Positions 58,294 to 64,000 of a stretch of 64,000 nucleotides of DNA are shown here, in pieces. The notes beneath the pieces are model-generated. The model worked only from the letters and a program-made list of their open reading frames with translations, was not told the DNA's origin and searched no databases. Source of the stretch: an uncultured Acidovorax sp. (GTDB lineage Bacteria; Pseudomonadota; Gammaproteobacteria; Burkholderiales; Burkholderiaceae_C); contig CAJYKV010000010.1 of the NCBI GenBank assembly GCA_913774955.1, forward strand, positions 123,298 through 187,297, read 5' to 3'. Position numbers and translations under genes: made by a program. The stretch's first letter is position 1, and each line of letters opens with the position of its first letter.

Positions 58294-59717
58294 CACACCA
58301 CCTCCAGGCGGCCCAGCCAGGGGGCGCGCTGCGCGATGCCGGCCGGGCCGCCGTGCCGCAGCGCCTCGCGCAACTGCCGCAGCGTCTCGGGCGTCCACTC
58401 GCTGGCCAGCCCCGAGGCGCCGCAGACGAGGTGCCGCGTGCCGTCGGCGCCGCCCCGCTCCAGCACGGCGGCATTGAAGCCCTGCACCGACACCCGCGCC
58501 CGGCTGCGCAGCGCGCCGGGCAGCGCCGGCATGACGACGTTGCTGGACGCCAGCAGCATCAGGGTGTCATGCACGGTGCGTGCCGGCACACCCGCCAGCA
58601 GCGGCTGGAGCAGCACTGCGCGCAGGGAAGCGGGTGCCATGCACACGGCGTCGAGCAGCGCACCGCAAGCGGTTTCGCCCAGCCATTGGGACACCAGCCG
58701 CAGGGCCGCCCCGTCCGGCACCGCGTCTCGCGGCACGGCGAGGATCCATTCCTGGTCCAGCATGCAGCGCTCGGCCTCGGCCGGCGCCAGCGGCTCGGGA
58801 CCGCGCACGAACAGGTCGCGCCGGAACGACCGGTCGAGGCCGTAGTCGCGCAGCGTCTCGCGCAGCACGGGGTCGTGGGTCGACGCCAGCAATGCCGCCA
58901 GTTCCGCGGGCAGGCAGGCCGCGTCCACCTGCTCGGCGAGCAGCGCCGGCACGGCGAACTCCAGCCCCGCACCGGCGAGCTCCTGCGCCACCTGGTGGAA
59001 ATACAGCGGGTGCGAATCCGTTCCCACGTATTCGTGCAGCGCGTAGTGCGGGCCGTCGGCCCGGGCATGCGCCAGCCGCCGGGCCACGGCTGGATGCGCC
59101 TGCAGGTAGCCGCCTTCGCCGCAGTCCGCCAGGCGCTGGATGAAGTCCAGCGCGCCCTGCAGCTGGCCGGCGGCATCGGTGCCGTCGCCGCGCTCCGCCA
59201 CGCGCTCGGCGTGCAGATGGAACAGCTCGCGCAGCGGCAGCAGCGGCGCCCACCCGGGCAGCGCGTTGTAGCTCACGTACACCACCCCTCCGGGCTTGAG
59301 GCGCCGCTCGATGAAGCGCACGATCGCCTGCCGCAGCGTCGGCGAGATCCACGAGTACACACCGTGCATGGCGATGCAGTCCATCATGGGCAGATCGCGG
59401 TCGGGCAGCACATCGAAGCCGTCCTCGAACAGCTCCACGTTCGCCAGCCCGGCATCGCGCGCGAGCTGGCGTGCGTGGGCCACGTGCGCGGGATGGAAGT
59501 CGTTGCCGAAAAAGCGCATGTGCGGAAACGCGGCCGCATTCGCGAGCAGCGAGACCCCGAAGCCCATGCCCAGCTCGAAATAACACAGCGGCGCCTGCAG
59601 ATCGGGCGCGCGCAGGCCACGGGACGCGAGCGCGGTGGCGATCACGCCGGGGGACAGGATTTCGTAGTAGCCGTGGGTGTAGACCAATGGAATGGCCGCG
59701 GTGCGGGGGAGTGACAT
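58293..59717 (-). CDS. SAM-dependent methyltransferase with regulatory domain, beside hrcC
   Basis: A 474-aa protein. Motif I, CYFELGMGFGVSLLAN (about 45-60), and the post-motif GNDFHPAHVAHAR mark a class I methyltransferase. VYVSYNALPGWAPLLPLRELF and the following helical region match the methyltransferase-plus-regulatory-domain family (PF10119 type). The C-terminal 200 residues have no obvious catalytic motif. Substrate unknown. Strong AAGGAAC site before ATG 59717. Divergent from hrcC and coupled to the transglycosylase, so it may be a co-regulated accessory of the Hrp system. Confidence 0.75.
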   Translation of the reverse strand: MSLPRTAAIPLVYTHGYYEILSPGVIATALASRGLRAPDLQAPLCYFELGMGFGVSLLANAAAFPHMRFFGNDFHPAHVAHARQLARDAGLANVELFEDGFDVLPDRDLPMMDCIAMHGVYSWISPTLRQAIVRFIERRLKPGGVVYVSYNALPGWAPLLPLRELFHLHAERVAERGDGTDAAGQLQGALDFIQRLADCGEGGYLQAHPAVARRLAHARADGPHYALHEYVGTDSHPLYFHQVAQELAGAGLEFAVPALLAEQVDAACLPAELAALLASTHDPVLRETLRDYGLDRSFRRDLFVRGPEPLAPAEAERCMLDQEWILAVPRDAVPDGAALRLVSQWLGETACGALLDAVCMAPASLRAVLLQPLLAGVPARTVHDTLMLLASSNVVMPALPGALRSRARVSVQGFNAAVLERGGADGTRHLVCGASGLASEWTPETLRQLREALRHGGPAGIAQRAPWLGRLEVV

Positions 59718-59889
59718 CGTCGTTCCTTGTGTCGGGGAAAAGGGCCCGCCCCATTCCAAACGGTGGCTCCACGCGCGCCGCGCCCGCGGTCGAAGCGATG
59801 CCCCGAAAGGCGAAACACCCTGCCGCGCGCGCTGCACGGCGCCCTGCCGGGGCGCGGCCCGCGGCGGGCCGCCCGCGCGCGGCCGGGGC

Positions 59890-59951
59890 TTCGCCCCCGC
59901 TCGCTCGGCTTCGCATCCCGCCGGGCGCAGGCGGCACCCGGCACCTACTCT
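59890..59951 (+). promoter_or_regulatory. PIP-box promoter of the hrcC operon
   Basis: TTCGC (59890-59894), 15 bases, TTCGC (59910-59914), then TACTCT (59946-59951) starting 31 bases later, a perfect YANNNT -10. This is the textbook HrpX/HrpB-type PIP-box promoter and lies 42 bases before the hrcC ATG. Confidence 0.9.
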
Positions 59952-59992
59952 TTCCCTTAAGCGCAGATGCCCTTCACCGGAGAACTTGAGTG

Positions 59993-61987
59993 ATGCACCG
60001 ACTCCCCCCCCACACCGCGCGCCGCCCCCCAGGCGGCCTGCACGGCGGCGCCATCGCCAGCGCTCTGCTCGCGCTGGGCATGGCGGGCCTGCCGTTCGCC
60101 CAGGCCGCCGAGGCCTCGCCGCTCAAACTGAGCACCGCGCTCGCAGGCCCCGACATGGCGGACGCCCGGCCTGCGGTCGCCACCCCGGCGCAGGCACGCC
60201 ACCAGCGCCAGCCCACGGCCCGGACGCTGGCCATGGCGTCCACAGGCGCCGCCACCGATGCCGCGGGGCCCCCGGCCGCCTCCGCCCCCGCTCCCGCCTT
60301 CACCTCGCCCGTGCCGGTCCCGCCCAATCCCGCGGGACGTTCCCTGGAGACGCTCGCCACCGCCACGCGCGGCGCCGAGCCCTGGAGCCGCGGACAGTTC
60401 CTCTACCGCGCCGAGAACAAGCGCCTGGCGGACGTGCTGCAGGATTTCGCCGCCAGCCAGGGCATCCCGGCCGTGGTGGCGGACGGCCTGGACGGCACCG
60501 TCAACGCGAACTTCGATGCCAAGCCGCGCGAGTTCCTGGACACCATGGCCCGCGCCTACAACATGCTGTGGTACTACGACGGCTCGGCGCTCTACTTCTA
60601 CCCGGGCAAGGCGATACAGAGCCGCCTCTTCCGCATCAAGGGGTTCAACCGCGACCAGCTCACCGGCATGCTGCAGTCGCTGAACGTGGGCGACAAGCGC
60701 TACCCCATCCGCTACGACGCCGTCAGCAGCACCATCTACGTCTCCGGCCCGCCGCGGCATGTGGAGCTGGTGACGTCCGCCCTCGACGCGCTGGATGCCG
60801 GCGTCACCGCGAACGCCGAGCGCACGGTGCGCGTCTTCCGCCTGCAGTTCGCGTCGGCCAGCGACCGCAACCTGGGCGCCACCACCGTGCCCGGCGTGGC
60901 GTCCACCCTGCGCAGGCTCTACGGCAACGAGGGCGCCAGCAACAACGGGCTCGCGGCGTCGCAGGCGGCGACGGCCGAGGCGATCGAGAAGATCGAGCAG
61001 CAGACGCGCCGCAAGATGGGCGCCTACGTTCCGGTGCCCGCGGCCAACCAGTTCCTGCCGCCGCTGCCCCGCGCCAACGCCGACGAGGGAGCGCGGCCGG
61101 CGATGCCCGTGTCCCTGCCCTCCGCCTCCGCATCAGCGTCCGCCACGAAGGCCGAGGACCCGCCGCCCCGCTTCGAAGCCGACGAGGGCACGAACGCGGT
61201 GGTGGTGTACGGCCGCGCCGACCGCATGAGCGAATACGAGGCGCTGATCGGCCGGCTCGACCAACGGCCGCAGCTCGTCGAGCTGGAGGCCACCATCATC
61301 GAGGTCAACTCCGACAGCGTGGACGCCCTGGGCGTGAACTGGTCGCTGCGGGCCGGCACGAGCACGGTGACGGCCGGCCTGCCGGTACCCACGTCGCCCG
61401 CCGCGCTCGGCACCATCGTGCTGGACGCGGGCCGCCACCTGCTGGCCAGCATCAACGCCCTGGAGGCCCAGGGCAAGGCGCGCATCCTCTCCAAGCCCTC
61501 GGTGCTCGGCGTGGCCAATCGCGCGGCGGTGATGCGCGAGAAGCGCGTGGCCACGGTGCGCGTGGCCGGCAACCTGGAGGCCAATCTGTTCCAGATCGAG
61601 GCCGGCACGCTGCTGCAGATGACGCCGCAGGTGACGGCGGTGGACGGCCGCAACACCATCAAGCTCAGCCTCTACATCGAAGACGGCGCGTTCGAGGCGA
61701 ATTCGGTGGACCAGATCCCCATCGTCAAGAAGACCGAGATCCGCACCGAGGCCCACGTCCGCGAAGGCGAGAGCCTGCTGATCGGCGGCATCACGATCGA
61801 GACGGAGAACACCCAGAACAACGCGGTGCCGGGCCTGTCGAAACTGCCCGTGGTGGGCGGCGCGTTCCGCAACACGGAGCGCACCACCAAGCGCACCGAA
61901 CGGCTGTTCCTGATCACGCCCCGCGTGATCGCGCAGGGCGCGCCGGCCGTCGATGTCGCGCTCTCTTCGGAGGTTCGCAAGCCATGA
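59993..61987 (+). CDS. hrcC: Type III secretion outer-membrane secretin HrcC/SctC
   Basis: A 664-aa secretin with a signal peptide (LLALGMAGLPFAQAAEA). The N-terminal N0-like domain contains RLADVLQDFAASQGIPAVVADG; N-domains and the C-terminal beta-barrel follow, with VPGLSKLPVVGGAFRNT and RLFLITPRVI, typical secretin signatures. A Pro/Ala-rich insertion lies at about residues 60-120. ATG 59993 is chosen (GGAG 10 bases upstream); GTG 59990 is adjacent. Its stop overlaps the next ATG. Confidence 0.93.
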   Translation: MHRLPPHTARRPPGGLHGGAIASALLALGMAGLPFAQAAEASPLKLSTALAGPDMADARPAVATPAQARHQRQPTARTLAMASTGAATDAAGPPAASAPAPAFTSPVPVPPNPAGRSLETLATATRGAEPWSRGQFLYRAENKRLADVLQDFAASQGIPAVVADGLDGTVNANFDAKPREFLDTMARAYNMLWYYDGSALYFYPGKAIQSRLFRIKGFNRDQLTGMLQSLNVGDKRYPIRYDAVSSTIYVSGPPRHVELVTSALDALDAGVTANAERTVRVFRLQFASASDRNLGATTVPGVASTLRRLYGNEGASNNGLAASQAATAEAIEKIEQQTRRKMGAYVPVPAANQFLPPLPRANADEGARPAMPVSLPSASASASATKAEDPPPRFEADEGTNAVVVYGRADRMSEYEALIGRLDQRPQLVELEATIIEVNSDSVDALGVNWSLRAGTSTVTAGLPVPTSPAALGTIVLDAGRHLLASINALEAQGKARILSKPSVLGVANRAAVMREKRVATVRVAGNLEANLFQIEAGTLLQMTPQVTAVDGRNTIKLSLYIEDGAFEANSVDQIPIVKKTEIRTEAHVREGESLLIGGITIETENTQNNAVPGLSKLPVVGGAFRNTERTTKRTERLFLITPRVIAQGAPAVDVALSSEVRKP

Positions 61988-62982
61988 AGCAGCTTCGTAT
62001 CCTGACCGGCCAGCATGCCGGCGCCCGCATAAATTTGGCTCCAACGCGCCACCACCTCGGCGCGGACGACGCGGCGGACATCCAGCTCCTGGACTGGACC
62101 GCCGACCCGATGGTGATCGACGCGGGAGACGACGGCATGGTGCGCATCGCAGCGGAATCCGCAGAGGCCGCAGGCCCCGGCGACGTGCTGGAGGACTTCG
62201 CTCCCCGGCGCTTCGGCGACGTGGTGCTGTGCGCCGGGCCCGCGGCCGGCGCCTGGCCCGCGGATGCGGACATCATCGCCCGCCTCTCGCTGCCCGCCGC
62301 CCCGGCCCCGGCAGCCCCCGCCGGCAAACCCCGCGCCCTGTGGCCGCGCATCGCCTTCGCCGCGCTGGGCACGGCCCTCATGACGGCGGCCCTCGGCGCC
62401 GTGGTCTCGCCGCTCGGCCCCGCGCCAGCCGCGCGCCTGCCGGCGCCCTCCGTGGCGTCTCCCGAGACACTGCGGATCCGCGTGGAGCGGGCGCTGGAGG
62501 GGACCTCCGTCGCGGGCTACGAAGTGCTCGACCAGGGCGACGGCGTCGTGGTGCGCGGCCTGCTGCGCCAGCCCTCCGACGCCGACGCGCTGCGCCAGCG
62601 CCTCGCGGCATTCCAGGGCGAGCGCGTCGTGCAGTCGTTCGCGCCGGCCACCGAGGTGACCCAGAGCATCGCCGACGCGCTGGGCCAGCCCGGCCTGCGC
62701 GTCAGCCACCAGGGCAACGGCTACTTCGTCGTCAAGGGCGAGGTGTCCGACCTCGCCACGCTGCGGCAGACCGCCTCCCGCGTGGCCATCGACCTGGCCC
62801 CGCTCGTGCGGAGCATCGAGGTGGCCGCCACGCAGCGCCCCGCCAAGGGCCAGCCCGCCATGAGCGCCCTCATGGAAACCGACGGGCTGCAGTACATGCA
62901 GACGCGCGACGGCGTGAAGCACCTCTCGCTCACCCCCGGCCGCCGGCATGCCTCCGCCGACCCGCAGGAATTCTTCCGCTAA
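61984..62982 (+). CDS. sctD: Type III inner-membrane ring protein SctD (HrpD5/HrpW type)
   Basis: A 332-aa protein. A cytoplasmic FHA-like domain (MKQLRILTGQHAGARINLAP) is followed by one membrane segment (IAFAALGTALMTAALGAVV, about 120-138) and a periplasmic part with two BON-like repeats (VERALEGTSVAGYEVLDQ; LRVSHQGNGYFVVKGEV). That is the architecture of SctD. It overlaps hrcC by four bases and probably forms the inner-membrane ring beneath the secretin. Confidence 0.85.
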   Translation: MKQLRILTGQHAGARINLAPTRHHLGADDAADIQLLDWTADPMVIDAGDDGMVRIAAESAEAAGPGDVLEDFAPRRFGDVVLCAGPAAGAWPADADIIARLSLPAAPAPAAPAGKPRALWPRIAFAALGTALMTAALGAVVSPLGPAPAARLPAPSVASPETLRIRVERALEGTSVAGYEVLDQGDGVVVRGLLRQPSDADALRQRLAAFQGERVVQSFAPATEVTQSIADALGQPGLRVSHQGNGYFVVKGEVSDLATLRQTASRVAIDLAPLVRSIEVAATQRPAKGQPAMSALMETDGLQYMQTRDGVKHLSLTPGRRHASADPQEFFR

Positions 62983-63003
62983 CACCCCAAGGACTGCCAC
63001 ACC

Positions 63004-63267
63004 ATGAACGCATCCATCGAATCCACCCTCTTCAGCGACCTGGAGAACCTCGAGAAGGCCCTGAGCCAGGACCTGAGCGGCGACCATGCGCGCGCCATGA
63101 TCCGCTACTTCGGCGAGGCCGCCCGGGAAAGCGGCACGATGAAGGCGCAGGCCCGCATCGACGCCGAACGTCAGCTGATCGGCCAGCTCGAGAACGCCTT
63201 CGAGGCCTCGCAGCGCGTGATCCGGAAGATCTGGGAAACGCTGCACGGCGCGGCGCTGGCGGTGTGA
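63004..63267 (+). CDS. Small HrpD6/HrpX-like type III secretion protein
   Basis: An 87-aa helical protein: DLENLEKALSQDLSGDHARAM and a basic amphipathic end around ASQRVIRKIWETLHGA. Position after sctD and size fit Xanthomonas HrpD6 and Ralstonia HrpX (not the regulator HrpX). The ATG 63004 has no strong ribosome site but AAGGACTGCC precedes it. Probable co-chaperone or needle/pilus-associated protein. Confidence 0.65.
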   Translation: MNASIESTLFSDLENLEKALSQDLSGDHARAMIRYFGEAARESGTMKAQARIDAERQLIGQLENAFEASQRVIRKIWETLHGAALAV

Positions 63268-63281
63268 GGGGAGCCCCGGAA

Positions 63282-63731
63282 ATGCGCCACGCCCACGCCG
63301 CCCCCATCCCTGCCGCGCACGCAGCGTCCCCGGCACGGCCCGAGCCGTATCCGGCGATCTACCGCAATCTCATGAGCACCTCGCTGCTCGGCACGGTGTA
63401 CCGCGTCGGCGACGACGCGGACACGATCAGCCGTGCGGTCGAAGCCACCCTGGAGGACCGGAGCACCTACCGGCTCTACCGCAGCATCGTCCTGGCCATG
63501 GCCGGGCAGCGCGGCGAAGAGCGCGAGCAGCTGCAGCAGCGGGTGGACTCCCACCCGGAGGACGGCGCGGGCAAGGTCGCGCTGGCCCTCACGCTGCTCT
63601 TCGAGGGCGACCCCGACTGGCGCCACTGGATCGACAACGTGCTGGCGACCAGCACGGACCAGCCGGTGCGCCAGGCGGCCCAGGGGGTCCTGCAGTTCCT
63701 CGGCCGGAATTTGCTCCCGGCCGTGCATTGA
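63282..63731 (+). CDS. HrpB1/HrpV-like helical protein of the Hrp operon
   Basis: A 149-aa protein with a Pro/Ala/His-rich start and TPR-like helices: STYRLYRSIVLAMAGQRGEEREQLQQ and ALALTLLFEGDPDWRHWIDNVL. The GDPDW segment is reminiscent of the HrpB1_HrpK family, and the position fits Ralstonia HrpV. It might be a paralogue of the 55,740 gene product; percent identity is not obvious by eye. CGGAAATG gives the start at 63282. Confidence 0.6.
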   Translation: MRHAHAAPIPAAHAASPARPEPYPAIYRNLMSTSLLGTVYRVGDDADTISRAVEATLEDRSTYRLYRSIVLAMAGQRGEEREQLQQRVDSHPEDGAGKVALALTLLFEGDPDWRHWIDNVLATSTDQPVRQAAQGVLQFLGRNLLPAVH

Positions 63732-63845
63732 AAGACCGCATTCGGCGTTCCGGTTCGGCCGGGACGCCTCCTGAATGGAAACCGCATGGCGCGGGGTCCG
63801 TCCACCGCGGGTCCACCGCAATTTTCTTCAACCAAGGAGTTTCAC

Positions 63846-64000
63846 ATGCCATCCATTTCCTCGGCCGGTTCTGCCGCCTACACCGGCAGCACGATCGCCT
63901 CTTCCGTGGGCAACAACCTGCAGGGCACGGCGCCCTCCATCGCGGCGACCGGCAACACCATCGCCATGCAGGAAACCTACATGCAGCAGCAGGAAGCCCT
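63846..64000 (+). CDS. Hrp pilin/needle-like small protein, partial (runs off the window)
   Basis: Only the first 51 residues are seen: MPSISSAGSAAYTGSTIASS and on to MQETYMQQQEA. The start has a strong AAGGAG site nine bases upstream. The Ser/Ala/Gly-rich N-terminus without a signal peptide, followed by a helix, suits a type III pilin (HrpY/HrpE) or inner-rod protein. The place after an HrpV-like gene supports HrpY, but half or more of the gene is missing. Confidence 0.55.
   Translation, partial: MPSISSAGSAAYTGSTIASSVGNNLQGTAPSIAATGNTIAMQETYMQQQEA

Noticed and set aside
59790..59814. Minus-strand box TTCGC-N15-TTCGA before the methyltransferase gene
   Set aside because: The second half ends in A, outside the TTCGB consensus, and no YANNNT element lies 30-32 bases on. 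Kept only as a hint within the methyltransferase finding.
59692..62982. 1096-aa open frame covering hrcC and sctD in other frames
   Set aside because: Its first part is a shadow of hrcC; only the last part, from 61984, is the real sctD gene.
63743..63765. TTCGG pair before the pilin-like gene as a PIP box
   Set aside because: The two TTCGG units are eight bases apart, not fifteen, and there is no suitable -10.

Overview
The window is high-GC DNA with Burkholderiales-type gene content: a beta-proteobacterial spc/alpha ribosomal block, the pilT/pilU pair, recG-oxyR-dps-ubiA, a trp gene set, and the start of a group II (Ralstonia/Xanthomonas-like) Hrp type III secretion locus with PIP-box promoters. 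This points to a plant-associated Comamonadaceae, most likely Acidovorax/Paracidovorax of the avenae-citrulli type. The genus is an inference from gene content; no database search was run.

Layout. 1-8 kb: the start of a YggS-type gene, pilT, a cyclic-nucleotide-binding protein and pilU, a beta-hydroxyacid dehydrogenase, dolP-diaA-yraN divergent from rsmI, and an Hsp70-like gene. 8.4-17.6 kb: initiator tRNA and the complete spc plus alpha blocks (rplN to rplQ) on the minus strand, without infA and without the S10 block next to it; a good sigma70 promoter lies just before rplN. 17.6-27.9 kb: a full glycerol regulon (glpD, ABC transporter glpSTPQUV, glpR, glpK). 28-30.4 kb: a 742-aa repeat protein free of Cys and Trp with HrpF/NolX-like repeats. 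30.4-44.1 kb: proC, a small polyprenyl-linked glycosylation set with an apparent deletion remnant, ubiA, dps, oxyR, recG, an HD-GYP/AraC pair, a signal-bearing FAH-family protein and queA. 44.1-49 kb: two PIP-box-preceded candidate type III effector genes flanking a gamma-glutamyltransferase. 49-53.6 kb: ung and trpC-trpD-trpG with small insertions. 54.2-64 kb: the Hrp locus. It has one operon of four genes, a divergent methyltransferase/lytic transglycosylase pair, and hrcC-sctD-hrpD6-like-HrpB1-like-pilin-like running off the right end.

How it fits together. At least three perfect TTCGC-N15-TTCGC boxes, each followed at 30-31 bases by a YANNNT -10 element, tie two orphan genes (44,182-44,667 and 46,584-48,815) to the same HrpX/HrpB-type regulon as the hrcC operon. 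Weaker boxes precede the 54 kb operon and perhaps the 28 kb repeat protein. The Hrp locus lies directly upstream of trpG where trpE would be expected, suggesting island insertion inside a split trp locus. The least explained parts are the orphan HrpX-box genes, the GNAT-like and 262-aa genes in the Hrp operon, and the regulated methyltransferase beside hrcC.
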